This document shows, piece after piece, positions 53,661-64,000 of a stretch of 64,000 bases of DNA. The notes below the pieces were generated by a model, which saw only the letters and a program-made list of their open reading frames with translations, ran no database searches and was not told where the DNA came from. Every line of letters starts with the position of its first letter. Within the stretch, counting starts at the first letter, position 1. Origin of the DNA: Gerris lacustris (taxonomy: Eukaryota > Arthropoda > Insecta > Hemiptera > Gerridae); assembly GCA_951217055.1 (NCBI GenBank), contig OX578276.1:157369223-157433222 (forward strand), written 5' to 3'. Made by a program: the position numbers and the translations under genes.

Positions 53661-56600
53661 CTATGGCCCTGGAAGAGGGGCTAGTTTGACCACTGGACGA
53701 TTAAAATCTCCTTGGGCTGTTCGCAATCTAACAGCCCGAACAACCTGATCAGGACCTGGAAAAAGGGCTATAACTCGTGCCAAGCGCCAGCACAGAGGGG
53801 GACTACGACCCTCATTCAGCAATACCAAATCACCAACTGCGAGATTTGGCTCGGATTTGTTCCACTTGTGACGTTGAGTTAAAGTGTTGAGATATTCACT
53901 CCTCCAACGGTCCCAAAAGTGCTGTGATATCTGACGAACGATTTCCCATTTTGAGAGACGATTAAGTGGAATGTCATTTAATGGAGGTTCTGGAAGAGCC
54001 ACTATGGGGCCACCTATGATAAAGTGAGCAGGTGTGAGGGTGTCCAGCTCCTCAGGATCAGTGGAGAGTGGGCACAGAGGCCTTGAATTGAGCACTGCTT
54101 CCGCTCTGGCGAATACAGTAGTGAGACCTTCAAACGTCAAGACACGATCTGAGACAGCACGCTTTAATAGATGTTTTGCAGATTTGATACCTGCTTCCCA
54201 AATTCCTCCCCAGTGACAGGCCGTCGGAATATTGAACTTCCAGGTAATCTTCTTCTGGCTCAGCCAGTTATGGATTTTCTCTCTATTGGGACGAATACTG
54301 AGCATTTCATGAACATCAGTAAGATATCTTTTGGCTCCGACGTAATTACTACCGCAGTCCGAATGAATGACTGAACTAAGACCTCGACGACTAAAGAACC
54401 GTTCCAGTGCCGCAATAAAGGCATCCGTGGAAAGGTCCGACACCACCTCAAGATGGACTGCCTTTGTGGCAAAACAAATAAATAAACAGAGATACGCCTT
54501 AGAGACTCGAGCTTTCTTAAGGTTACTCTCCTTGACTAGAAAAGGACCACCAAAATCAGTTCCAACCGTTTGGAAGACTCGAGCTTGCCGAACGCGAGCT
54601 GGAGGCAAATCTGACATAAGGGGTTGTAAGTGAGATGTACGCATCTTGAAGCACGGTAAACATTTACAGAGTTGGGTCCGAATGAGTTGGCGAGCTGAGA
54701 GAATCCAGTACTCCCGTTGAAGTAATGAATGGAGAGTTCGAGGTCCTACATGTAAGTAGAGAATATGATAATAATTAATTAATAGTTTTGCGAGACAACT
54801 ATCTTTAGACAGAAGCAAAGGATGACGTGCTTCTGCTGGCAGGTCAGCATGTCTGATCCTGCCCCCCACCCTAACCAAACCTTTTGAATCGAGGAAGGGA
54901 CGGAGTTTACGAAGCTGGTTGGAACACTCTTTCCCCTTTTCCAGTAGTGAAATATCTTCCTTGAAAAATACACGTTGGTCGAGGTAAATTAGACGATGAC
55001 TACTTTCAACAAGTTCTTTGGCTGATAAAGGACCACAAAGACGATCGTGAGGGGAACGTAAGTTAGAGAAGTACCTTAACCACCAGGCTGTGAGTCGGAC
55101 TAAACGAGTATACTGAGAAAATTTACTGATAAAGTCTGGACTTTTCGATTTTATAATATTAGCGGTGAAATTTGAAGTAGATGGTCGCATCTCAGGTACT
55201 GCCTTTGGAGGAGTAAATTCATGATTAAGTGGCCACTCCGCCCGATCTGTAGACAGCCATGAGGGTCCATAAAACCAGAGGTTATGATTTACGATTGCAG
55301 AAGGAAACAGACCTCTACTAACACAGTCAGCAGGATTTTGACTAGAGCTCACATAATGCCATTGAGAAGGATTAAGGGCTTCTCCGATTTCTACCACCCT
55401 ATTAGCAACGAATGACTTTAACTTATGAGGGGGAGTTCTAAGCCAAGCCAACACTGTCATTGAATCAGAGAAGGCAAGAACTTCTTGAATGCTAACTGAT
55501 GATAAAGCTGAGAGACAGGTTTTAAACAGTCGAGATAAGAGAAGAGCTCCGCAAAGTTCAAGGCGAGGAATCGAAAGAGATTTTAAAGGAGCTACTCGTG
55601 ACTTCGCGAGTAGTAGAAAAGAAGAGTTAGTGTCCTTAGAAAGGCCTACTAAATAAATAACAGCACCGAACCCAATCTCACTCGCATCCGAGAATCCTAC
55701 AAGAATAAAAGAAGTAAATAATAAAGGTTTCACAAGACGTGGAATTTTAATTTCAGAAATACAAGGTAATTCCGTGATAAATCTTCTCCAGTCATCACGA
55801 AGGTCCATAGGAATCTCTTCATCCCAGGATAAACCAGATAACCAAAGCCGTTGAATGAAATGTTTTGCAAAGAATACAACAGGAGAGAGCCATCCCATAG
55901 GATCGAATAACCGGGAAATGTCGGATAATATTCCTCTTTTAGTGAAGCAAGGAGTTAATGAATTTATTTTATAAGAGAACATGTCCTCCTTTGGAAGCCA
56001 TTGAAGACCTAGAACCTTAATAGAAACAGATTCTGAATCAAAAGAGAGAGGTGATTCACAATCCTCAGGAGGAAGGCTAGAAAGTAAAGTAGGATGGTTA
56101 CTACTCCATTTCCTCAATCTAAGGCCAGCTTGAGCTAACAATGAGATGATTTCTTGCTGGAGTTCAACAGCTTCTTCCACTGTGTCTGTTCCACTGATGA
56201 CATCGTCAACGTAAATATCCTCCCTCAAAATCCGACTAGCTCGAGGATAAGATTCAGCATAGTCAATAGCAAGTTGTTTGAGAGTTCTACAAGCAAGATA
56301 TGGAGCAGAACGAAGTCCATATGTAACTGTAAGTAAAACATAAGTAGACACAGGTTGATCTTCAGAATAGCGCCACAGAACGTGTTGAAAAGCGGTATCC
56401 TCAGAAAGTATCTTGAACTGTCGGAACATTTTGACTATGTCTGCAGTAAACACCACCGAATGAAGACGGAACTTGAAGATAACATCATCGATATTTTTTT
56501 GAAGTTTTTCACCGGTATAAAGACAGCAATTAAGAGATAGACCAGAAGTAGATTTTGCTGAACCGTTGAACACTACACGAAGCTTTGTAGTAGAACTTGA

Positions 56601-58922
56601 AAGATTTAAAACAGGGTGATGAGGGATTACAAAAGAAGAAGTGACATTTGGGTCGTTCAGCTTGCGCATATGTCCCAAATCCTCATACTCCTTCATGAAA
56701 GAATGATATGCATTTTTGAGGACTGAGTCACGATTCAACCTTTTTTCGAGATTTAAAAGGCATCTTTTAGAGTAATTGTAGGAATCGCCTAACATAGAAC
56801 AATTAGGTTTTAACATAAGAGGAACCACATATCTTCCTTCATCACGTCGACATTTAGAGGTGAAAAGTTCTTCACAAATTAAATCCTCGGGATCACAAGA
56901 TTCCCTTTCAGGAGATTGTTCTAACTCCCAAAACCTCCTTAAGGACTGGTCTAAAGATATTTCAGAAACGAAAGCTGAAAGCTGTGACGAGTTACTTACA
57001 GCTCCTATGATAACCCAACCGAATATACTACTCATCGCACTGGGTTGGCCTGGTCCAAATGAACGAGAGGAACCATGGTAAATATATGGTATCAGCTCCG
57101 CACCGATAATTCCATCCACACCTGAAGGAACATCGAAATTTGGATCAGCTAATACTAACCCACGAGCATGATTTCGAACTGAGGCTGGTAGATGATGAGA
57201 AGGTAATCTACCTGTAAGTTTATCCATGACAATAACTTCAGTAGATAGGATTGGTTCACTTGATAAACGAGGTTTTATCGAAACCATCGAACGACCACGA
57301 GCATGCGTAACTGAAATTTGACCAAGTCCCTTGACAGTAATATTAGATTTTTCAAGGGTAAGTCCGAGTTTAGAGAAGAATGAGCGGGTAAGAAAACAAG
57401 CTTGCGCCCCCGAATCGAGTAACACACGAGCTTCTACAAACGAGCCACTACTATCCTTTATATGGACCACTGCTGTCCCGAGAACGACCATAGACAGAGG
57501 CTTTTCCGAACTTACAGAATGAACTTGAATGTTTACATCAGTAGATGACGAGTGACCCTGATTTTGATTAGAACCTTCTGGTTTATCATAACAGTCATGT
57601 AAAAGTGTATGATGTGAAGGGCTTTGACAGCGAAAACACTTTGATTTTGAAATACACTGATCTGAAGAACTATGGCCCAAACATTGAATGCACCATTTTG
57701 CAGAGGTAACAAGCTGCTTTCGATCTGCAGGAGAACTATTGAACATCTGAGGGCATTTGTATATCGAATGACTTGATTTACATAAAGGACATGTAGGGGG
57801 AGACCAAGATCTGTTAACAGGTTTAAAAGATGTATTGTTATTATTAGAGCTTTGCTTACGATCAAAAGGGAAACTACTTTTCTTAGACTGAGGTGTGGTG
57901 ACATAAGCATTTTTTACACGACGAAAATCTGGTTGTGATTTTGAAAGAGAATTGTTAGACTTTTCTGACGAGTCATGACTTGATGATGTCATATTTGATG
58001 TTTCCAACACTTTACAATAAGATGAAAGAAACTCTAACAGGTCTTCAAATTTAGGAAGAGATTGAGAAATATCCTGATTTACTGACGATTTAATTATATT
58101 TCGACGCTCTGACTCGAAGAGCTTACGAGTATTAATATGGAGATTGCGAAAGGCCATATGAAAAAGAAGAAAGTCAGAAAGGTTGGATACATTTAAGGCT
58201 TTTAGTGCAGAATAATTTTCAGAAAGGGTTTCATAAAAAGAACGAAGAGGTTTATACGAATCTGTTTTTATAGGCTGAATATTAATAAGTTGATCCACAT
58301 AAACAGCAGCGAGATGTCGAGTAGATTGATATCTATCTTTAAGTATATTAAGAGCTACTTGATAGTTGGAATCTGTCTTAGGAAGATGTTTAATTAAGGC
58401 TAGAGGTTCGCCTTCTAAGCACCCTTCAAGGTAAAACAGTTTCTGAACAGGAGATAAGTTTTTATTTTCATGAATTAAACTTGTAAATAAATTAAAGAAA
58501 GGCATCCACTCAGTTAATGACCCTTTAAACCCTTTCAGAGAAATTTTGGGAAGATTAGGACCCATATTACCTAAATGATTACCAGAGGTCTCAACCTTGG
58601 CTGACGAGGATGAAGGCTCGCCTCTTATCTGGCTTAGATAATCAGCGACAGTGAAATATAATTCGTCAAATGAGTTTAAACATTGATATTCGACTGGATC
58701 AGCAGGATTATTAATCTCAAGTTTTAAGAAATTAATCTCATCTATTAATTGAAGATATTCAGTTCGGGTAGGAACAAGAGCTGCGGCTCTGACTTTAAAC
58801 TGACTACAGACCTTGGCATCGTTAAGTTTTGAAACTAAATCAAAGGCTTGTTGAGCACGTAAGAATAAAGCCTTTTGCTTGGCTTGTAAAAGTTCAAGCT
58901 TCTTTTCCTCTTTACTAGCCAT
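53661..58922 (-). CDS. BEL/Pao Gag-Pol polyprotein, 1753 residues, intact
   Basis: A single unbroken frame from ATG at 58922. Gag: coiled start (KKLELLQAKQKALFLRAQQA), a capsid-like region with the SLTEWMPFFNLFTSLIHE block near residue 135, and a Cys/His cluster (CPLC, CIQC, CFRC) near 370-440. Protease: LLDSGAQACFL with D503. Reverse transcriptase: YVDD at 904-907. RNase H: GFSDASE with D1079. Integrase: H-C zinc region with CKCLPC, then D1456 (GTDFGG), D1522 (HSDCGSN) and E1576 (WEAGIKS). A C-terminal basic domain (GDLVLLNEG) follows. Order and motifs match the BEL/Pao (Belpaoviridae) family. All catalytic residues are present, so it may encode active proteins. Stop TAG at 53661. Confidence 0.96.
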   Translation of the reverse strand: MASKEEKKLELLQAKQKALFLRAQQAFDLVSKLNDAKVCSQFKVRAAALVPTRTEYLQLIDEINFLKLEINNPADPVEYQCLNSFDELYFTVADYLSQIRGEPSSSSAKVETSGNHLGNMGPNLPKISLKGFKGSLTEWMPFFNLFTSLIHENKNLSPVQKLFYLEGCLEGEPLALIKHLPKTDSNYQVALNILKDRYQSTRHLAAVYVDQLINIQPIKTDSYKPLRSFYETLSENYSALKALNVSNLSDFLLFHMAFRNLHINTRKLFESERRNIIKSSVNQDISQSLPKFEDLLEFLSSYCKVLETSNMTSSSHDSSEKSNNSLSKSQPDFRRVKNAYVTTPQSKKSSFPFDRKQSSNNNNTSFKPVNRSWSPPTCPLCKSSHSIYKCPQMFNSSPADRKQLVTSAKWCIQCLGHSSSDQCISKSKCFRCQSPSHHTLLHDCYDKPEGSNQNQGHSSSTDVNIQVHSVSSEKPLSMVVLGTAVVHIKDSSGSFVEARVLLDSGAQACFLTRSFFSKLGLTLEKSNITVKGLGQISVTHARGRSMVSIKPRLSSEPILSTEVIVMDKLTGRLPSHHLPASVRNHARGLVLADPNFDVPSGVDGIIGAELIPYIYHGSSRSFGPGQPSAMSSIFGWVIIGAVSNSSQLSAFVSEISLDQSLRRFWELEQSPERESCDPEDLICEELFTSKCRRDEGRYVVPLMLKPNCSMLGDSYNYSKRCLLNLEKRLNRDSVLKNAYHSFMKEYEDLGHMRKLNDPNVTSSFVIPHHPVLNLSSSTTKLRVVFNGSAKSTSGLSLNCCLYTGEKLQKNIDDVIFKFRLHSVVFTADIVKMFRQFKILSEDTAFQHVLWRYSEDQPVSTYVLLTVTYGLRSAPYLACRTLKQLAIDYAESYPRASRILREDIYVDDVISGTDTVEEAVELQQEIISLLAQAGLRLRKWSSNHPTLLSSLPPEDCESPLSFDSESVSIKVLGLQWLPKEDMFSYKINSLTPCFTKRGILSDISRLFDPMGWLSPVVFFAKHFIQRLWLSGLSWDEEIPMDLRDDWRRFITELPCISEIKIPRLVKPLLFTSFILVGFSDASEIGFGAVIYLVGLSKDTNSSFLLLAKSRVAPLKSLSIPRLELCGALLLSRLFKTCLSALSSVSIQEVLAFSDSMTVLAWLRTPPHKLKSFVANRVVEIGEALNPSQWHYVSSSQNPADCVSRGLFPSAIVNHNLWFYGPSWLSTDRAEWPLNHEFTPPKAVPEMRPSTSNFTANIIKSKSPDFISKFSQYTRLVRLTAWWLRYFSNLRSPHDRLCGPLSAKELVESSHRLIYLDQRVFFKEDISLLEKGKECSNQLRKLRPFLDSKGLVRVGGRIRHADLPAEARHPLLLSKDSCLAKLLINYYHILYLHVGPRTLHSLLQREYWILSARQLIRTQLCKCLPCFKMRTSHLQPLMSDLPPARVRQARVFQTVGTDFGGPFLVKESNLKKARVSKAYLCLFICFATKAVHLEVVSDLSTDAFIAALERFFSRRGLSSVIHSDCGSNYVGAKRYLTDVHEMLSIRPNREKIHNWLSQKKITWKFNIPTACHWGGIWEAGIKSAKHLLKRAVSDRVLTFEGLTTVFARAEAVLNSRPLCPLSTDPEELDTLTPAHFIIGGPIVALPEPPLNDIPLNRLSKWEIVRQISQHFWDRWRSEYLNTLTQRHKWNKSEPNLAVGDLVLLNEGRSPPLCWRLARVIALFPGPDQVVRAVRLRTAQGDFNRPVVKLAPLPGP

Positions 58923-59945
58923 TATAATAAAATGAGAAAAAAATAAAAAATAAAGTTAAAGAAAAATATTTAATGTGGGTACTCGTATAAAAGATTAGAA
59001 CGAGACGAACCCAAATATCCAAAAATTAATTTTCTACGACTTCGTAGTGAAGCACAATTTGAATGAGAAAATTCGTATTTAGAATGAATTTAAAAGAGAG
59101 AATGTTTATTTTTAATAAATCCGAAAAGAATAATAACGAAGAGATTATAAGAATTAATTAAGATAAAGATAGACACCTTGATAGGCCAGGGTACAAAGGT
59201 TCGAAGAATCAAGCGTAATTTAATTATCTTGCAACCCGGTATAAACCAGCTGACTTTAGAACTACCTATCGATATACCCTGAAATCGAGATCGATATATC
59301 GAATCGATATGGCTAGGTCTTACAAACTGAACTTTTAAAAGACCTGAGAATTTATTTTAACCAAGAACGACGGAATTCGGTACTTTATAAACGAGCATTT
59401 ATAAAACCATTACGAAATATCATAAAAGTAAAATACTTAAATAAAACCTTTAACGAAAAACTCACTTCGATTACATACAACGAGTATCGACCACGATGAA
59501 CATCGACCAAGAATATCCAATTTCATTCGAAGCACCGAAAAACGAAAATTTAGAATTAATAAAATAATATGAAAATGAAGAATATGAGACTAAGTAACCT
59601 ATTCACAGGCTCTCAATCTTAAGAGAACTCAGAACTAGTTCAGAACCAGAAAGAACTATAGAATGACCTCCGAACGAGATCGACCAATCGACACAACACA
59701 GATTTTATTAAATTAAAAATCGCCAAGTTTATTAGGGACCCAGAAACTTCGCAAAAATGAACACAAAGATTTAATAAATTTAAATAAAAAACACCGACAA
59801 CTCGAACTGACTCCGAATTTGAGAAACGAACTTAGAACCATCGAGGGTTGAATGTCCAATCAGATCACTACGCCGAACACGACAACTGTTCGAACTCGAT
59901 AACTGTAAAAATTACGAAATCCGGCCCAAATTGACCAAATTCTTA
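58923..59945 (-). other. BEL/Pao 5' untranslated leader
   Basis: About 1 kb between the 5' LTR and the ORF. Rich in CGA-containing words (tcgaaccgatcgat) with 'cgatcgatatatcgaatcgatat' near 59285-59310. The primer-binding site should follow 59945 on the minus strand, where 'taagaatttggtcaatttggg' is seen. The tRNA is not identified. Confidence 0.55.
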
Positions 59946-60371
59946 TGTACCACATCCGACCGACCTAGTACATAAGTTGTAATTGAGAAATGTTAGATAT
60001 ACCAAAGGACCTATAGAATTTGAAGAAAAGCTGTGGACTGACCTGAGACCTGATGAATCTGTATCTCGACTTGATGCGACGTTTTCGATGAGTGGGCCCA
60101 CTCTCGATGGCGATCCTTCTTCTCTGGTTCTTCTACTGCATGCCGAACCGAACCGAGCTCGGAGAGAACATATTTATTATAATACGGAACCGGGAACCGG
60201 CACACGACCAGGTCGAGCGGACGTTGGAGACGGAACGAGATACGAGGTTCAAAGTTATAACGGACACTCACCGTCGCATGGTTTTTAGTTTGAAGGGCTC
60301 CCGCTAGAGTGCAGGACGAGTAATTAAGAAACAGCCGCTAGATCGCAGCACTTATACACCAATTCTGAACA
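59946..60371 (-). repeat. BEL/Pao 5' LTR
   Basis: 426 bp, same ends as the left copy. The two translated frames inside the LTRs are duplicated by the repeat and are not genes. Confidence 0.95.
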
Positions 60372-60376
60372 ACATA

Positions 60377-62434
60377 TTCATTTGGACTATTTATTTGGTC
60401 ATCATTTTCATTTAAATTACATAAATCTAAATTATTTTGATTTTTATTGGTATCTGATACATTTTTAGTTAATTTTTGAATTTGATTAATTTGGCCATCA
60501 AAATTTATAAAATTATTGGGTTCTTTTTCTTTTAAAGGAAATAATATATTACCTAGATGGGGATTATTGTCATTCAAGTTCTCAAAAATTTTAACGTCTC
60601 TACTTATTATGATGTGATTATTTGAATGGTTCCATAGCCTATAACCCTTAGATTCTTCTGAGTAACCAACTAATATATATTTTTTAGCACGAGGGCTAAA
60701 TTTTGTTTTATTTTTTAATTGTTTATTTAAGGCAATTGCTTCACTGCCTATAATTCTAAGATGGTTAACTGCAGGTTTGATCCCGGTATAAATTTCTTCG
60801 GGTGTTTTATTTAGTTTTCTATTTGGACATCTATTTTTTATGTAGACTGAGGTAGCTATCATTTCTGCCCATAATGAAGTAGGTAGATTTGATTGTAATA
60901 GTAAACAACGAGCCATGTTAGTTAGAGTTCTATTTATTCTCTCACTCGCACCATTTTGTTCAGGGGTATAGGGACATGAAAGTTGTCTTATTATTCCACA
61001 ATCATCTAAATATTTATTAAAATCTTTGCTAGTATATTCTGGGGCATTATCTGTTCTTAAAATTTTTATTTTCTTTTGGGTTTGATTTTCCACTAAATTT
61101 TTAAATTTTTTAAATGTGGATAGGGTTTCACTTCTGTTTGATAAAAAATATACAAATACTTTTCTGGAATAATCATCGGTAAAAGTAATAAAATATTTTT
61201 TGCCTGATACTGATGGAATATTTATTGGTCCACAAATATCTGAATGAATTTTTTTTAATAATTGTTTACTTTCAGATGATGATTGTTTAGGAAATGGTTT
61301 TTTGGTCATTTTACCCTCCAAACAGATTTTGCAAGGATTTGTTGGATGTTTAAAATTTGAATTTAAACCTAAAACCATATTGTCATCATTTAATCGTTTT
61401 AAATACTCAAAGTTTAAATGTCCTAATCTGGAGTGCCATAATTTAACTGTACCAATCCCTTTAACTGGGGCACGTCTACCGTCAGCTGTTTGAATCCATT
61501 GATTGTTTACAGGAGCAAAATCTTGTAGAAATTTATCTCTTGAATTACACATGTGAGAAGTTGCACCACTGTCAATGTAAAATTTTACTTCATTTTTCAA
61601 ATTTTTATTTGTAGCTGAGAGAACCATATAATTTTTATTTTCATTTGTTTCATCTTCATCTACATTTTCATCTTCTTCCTCAACCTCAACTGCAATTTTC
61701 CCACTATTTTTGTTAAAGTAGCATTCAGAGGTAGAATGGTTTTTTCTCTTGCAAATGTAACAGAATTTTGATTTTTTATATGTAAAATTTTTAACAATTG
61801 GTCTATTATTTTCTATCGATTTATATTTTGGCTTAAGAATAAGTGCTTCTTGATTCATTTCTTCATCATTTCCTCTTCTAATTTCTTCTTCCATCATTTT
61901 TATTTTTAAAATTTCTAATTTTGATAATTCATCTCGAGTTTCTAAAGCACATCTAAAATTTGCATAACTTTCCGGAAGACTACTTAGTAGAATTATAGTT
62001 AAAAAATCTTCAGGTGGAGCACAATCAATATGTTTTAGTTCGTCAATCAAAGAAAAAAATTTATTTAAATAGTCTTGCATAGATATAGATATAGATGTAA
62101 GTTTTTTTATTGATATGAGTTCTTTCATAAGTTTAACCTTTCGTCCAGGACCTCGTGGTTGATGAATTTCTTTTAGTTTATTCCAAACTTCATTAGATGA
62201 TTTACAATATTTGATATTTAGTATTTCAGACGGATTAAGGCCTAGAATGATTGTTGCTTTCGCTTTTCTATCATTTTTTATCCAATCATCGAAATTTGGA
62301 GAATTTTCATTTGGCTTTGGAATATTTTCTATGTAATCCCAGAGATCGACTTGAATTAAAACACTTTCAATTTGAATTTTCCAGGATTCATAATTATTTT
62401 TTCCTAATTTTTCAATTTTATTTAATGCAGACAT
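60377..62434 (-). CDS. Copia Gag, protease and integrase
   Basis: ATG at 62434; the original frame continues to the BEL insertion (60372-60376 is the duplicated target), beyond which it reads a few residues of LTR. Gag (UBN2-type) with YESWKIQIESVL near 20 and LSSLPESYANF near 150. Zinc knuckle CYICKRKNHSTSEC near 225. Protease FYIDSGATSHMC with D288. GAG-pre-integrase LWHSRLGHLNFEYL, integrase with D399 (HSDICGP), D462 (RTDNAPE) and E498 (NGASERIN), exact D,D35E spacing. Only a few residues separate the protease region (GIGTV) from LWHSRLGH. Family members have a longer linker with the protease C-terminus here, so an in-frame deletion is likely. The copy is also truncated by the BEL insertion. 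Confidence 0.85.
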
Positions 62435-62584
62435 TTTATTTTTTTTTTTTATTATTTATTTATATATTTTGAGTTTGACTTTGATAGACTTTAAAACTTC
62501 AATCTTAAAAAGTTATAGAATTTTTAGGTTAAAAAAATGTTAGTTAATAGATGAAAGAAAAAAAAATAGACTTATCTTCTTCCT

Positions 62585-62603
62585 TCCTCCTGGGCCCAAA
62601 ACC
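62585..62603 (-). promoter_or_regulatory. Copia primer-binding site
   Basis: Directly inside the 5' LTR the minus strand reads GGTTTTGGGCCCAGGAGGA. GGTT-TGGGCCCAG is complementary to the anticodon-arm region of initiator Met-tRNA. Drosophila copia is known to prime from the 5' half of that tRNA, so this is a plausible half-tRNA site. Confidence 0.55.
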
Positions 62604-62758
62604 TGTTGCAGATTTATAATATTATTTTGATAGAATAAAGCTTGGTTGGAGTTTGAATAAGGAATGATTTTATTTTTATTTATACATAGAAAGAAAAAGT
62701 TTACTTGTATTAAACTTGTACATACTTGACATTAAGTCAATGTTTAATAAATCCAACA
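62604..62758 (-). repeat. Copia 5' LTR
   Basis: 155 bp, TGTTGCAG...CCAACA. Nearly identical to the 3' LTR. Confidence 0.9.
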
Positions 62759-62763
62759 TTAAC

Positions 62764-63116
62764 AATACATTTTGTAAATAGAGGATTTCTTTGGTAATAA
62801 TTTTGTATTTAGTCCAGAAGATAGCGTGCTTAAAAGTGACCCATTAACATCAAGCTAGAATTTTTGGTATAAGTTAATTTGTTGGGGCCTTCAAGAATAT
62901 GTGGTTAGTGAAGTTCATCTGCAGAAGATAGCTCGGCCATAACATGGTCAAATAAAAACAGACCCATGGAGAGTGGCCTTGTCCCGCCCATTTTAGCGGG
63001 CAATATGATTTTTATAATCCTAAAAATTAGTCAGTAGACCAAAAATCAGGGGTTTGTTTATAAAATATTGTTGTATTATAAAATATTATAATGTTATTAT
63101 GATGTTAGTTTATAAA
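62764..63116 (+). other. Host intron continuation
   Basis: After the Copia target duplication the host intron presumably resumes. No exon seen. It contains the inverted counterpart (62820-62925) of 18350-18435. Confidence 0.45.
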
Positions 63117-63523
63117 ATATTTTATCTCCAGTAGGAACACATTTTCGTCCATTGCACAGTTTTTATTTATTATTTTAATAAATAACAATAATTATTAGCA
63201 CTTTTAATATCAGATATAAGAGATCAATATAGAAAACAAATAATAATTGGAATTAAACTCAAATAGAAGGTTATTTAGATGCAGGTTATAAACAAAGATA
63301 TACATGGTCGAAAAAGCAAGTGTCGCCAACCTGATTTCAACTTCATTACATTAGCCATACATTTTCTACTATTTATAAAATAATTAAGTTGCAATCTTTA
63401 CTTTTTCACCCTACTTTTACTTTTTCTCCCTACTTTTTGAGCTCAGAGATGAAAAGACTTACTTTAGTCTCTCTAAACTAATTCAAAATCATAACTTTTT
63501 CTCCCTACTGGAGATAAAATATT
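63117..63523 (-). mobile_element. MITE family F, copy 3
   Basis: Inverted ends ATTTTATCTCCAGTAGG and CCTACTGGAGATAAAAT, with the interior as in 45496-45936. Here it is not flanked by the CCTAG palindromic module, showing that the MITE is mobile on its own. Confidence 0.75.
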
Positions 63524-63861
63524 TTTCCAAGTGAAAGTGGTCACATAATCACTTTTCTGGTTACTTTTATTCTAGCATGGATATTAGTCTGTCACTTCTA
63601 TTTACTCGACCTTCTATACTATTATATTACAACATTAAGTAACAAATTAGAATTTAGGAAGAAAGAAAATAAAGGAAACATACCCTCCAAAACCAGGATT
63701 GAAGTTATGTATATTTATATACATATATTACTAATAGAGAATCATTTCTGAAGTACGTATGTAATTTATATGATATCGAGGATCCATAATCTTGTTTAAT
63801 ACACACGTGTGATAACGCATCTTAATGATTCCTCTGTCCTCCAATTAGACAATAATGGCTT
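63524..63861. other. Host intron or intergenic, no gene seen
   Basis: AT-rich. Nothing recognised. Confidence 0.35.
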
Positions 63862-63951
63862 AATTTTATGCTTTTAAAAGCATAAAATCAATAAAGTACG
63901 AGGATAGGACGCGAGGAAGCTATGTGCCACACCAATTGGCAGTCTATTTAA
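63862..63951 (+). repeat. Short dispersed repeat E, copy 4
   Basis: The most complete copy: a palindromic 'ttatgcttttaaaagcataaaa' (63868-63889), then 'aataaagtacgaggatagga' and 'gaggaagctatgtgccacac' and 'caattggcagtct'. Confidence 0.65.
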
Positions 63952-64000
63952 ATGTATGCTGACCAAAATGGGTTAATGACAATGTAAAGTTGAATGGCCA

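Larger units (their letters stand above)
52996..60371 (-). mobile_element. Complete BEL/Pao element inserted in Copia
   Basis: 426-bp LTRs at 52996-53421 and 59946-60371, TG...CA, flanked by ACATA at 52991-52995 and 60372-60376. Total 7376 bp. The single gag-pol ORF (58922-53661) is intact. A purine-rich minus-strand tract, GGTGAGGGGTA (53422-53432), precedes the 3' LTR. There is no envelope frame between ORF and 3' LTR. LTRs differ at about seven positions, so the insertion is fairly young and later than the Copia. Confidence 0.95.
49557..62758 (-). mobile_element. Copia (Ty1) element with two nested insertions
   Basis: LTRs at 49557-49716 and 62604-62758 are flanked by TTAAC at 49552-49556 and 62759-62763, a perfect 5-bp target duplication. 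A purine tract (minus-strand TTGAGGGGGCG, about 49717-49730) precedes the 3' LTR. Removing the Gypsy-like (50961-52521) and BEL (52996-60371) insertions leaves about 4.25 kb. The gene order gag, protease, integrase, RT, RNase H is Copia-type. It is inactive: an in-frame stop and a frameshift lie in RT, and the protease-integrase linker is deleted. Confidence 0.92.

Overview
The window is eukaryotic, AT-rich, intron-bearing and crowded with transposons. The mix of BEL/Pao, Copia, Ty3/Gypsy, Jockey-like and R1/I-group LINEs, Helitrons, hAT, PIF/Harbinger-like and piggyBac-like elements points to an arthropod, most likely an insect. I cannot name the species. No operon, rRNA gene or convincing functional tRNA gene was seen. 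The only host gene I can defend is a pair of exons (48505-48589 and 49444-49537, plus strand) encoding the start of a small membrane protein. One further GC-rich reading frame (16529-16737, minus) may be a host exon.

Layout. 1-11760: non-coding repeats, including a MITE with 17-bp inverted ends, palindromic modules, a fragment with a short conserved 5' reading frame (5143-5714), and two head-to-tail non-autonomous Helitrons (7904-9077, 9080-10029). 11856-15672: a three-level nest, in which repeat C holds repeat A and repeat A holds a 5'-truncated LINE flanked by a 14-bp target duplication. 16900-18160: two more copies of A. 18859-19724: a piggyBac-like element with a minisatellite. 21646-28621: another three-level nest, a Harbinger-like MITE holding a degenerate Jockey-like LINE (minus strand), whose ORF1 is cut by a hAT element. 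28790-42215: many repeats plus a Gypsy integrase fragment (36515-37945), a LINE tail (38830-39482) and a 186-bp hAT MITE (34689-34874). 42560-48270: further repeats, including a second copy of the 5143-5714 fragment. 48505-62763: the host exons, then a Copia element (49557-62758) inserted 20 bp past a splice donor. That Copia contains a gag-protease LTR element (50961-52521) and a complete BEL/Pao element (52996-60371) with an unbroken 1753-residue ORF.

A unifying observation: at least five sequence-distinct repeat families (called A, D, G, H and J here) share one architecture. The 5' end is repeated in inverted form just inside the 3' end, usually followed by a short 3' stem-loop, often with an internal GTCY-type run. 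This is the layout described for DINE-1/HINE elements (non-autonomous relatives of Helentrons). The genes do not form a pathway. The window records successive insertions, most datable relative to one another from their nesting and target-site duplications.
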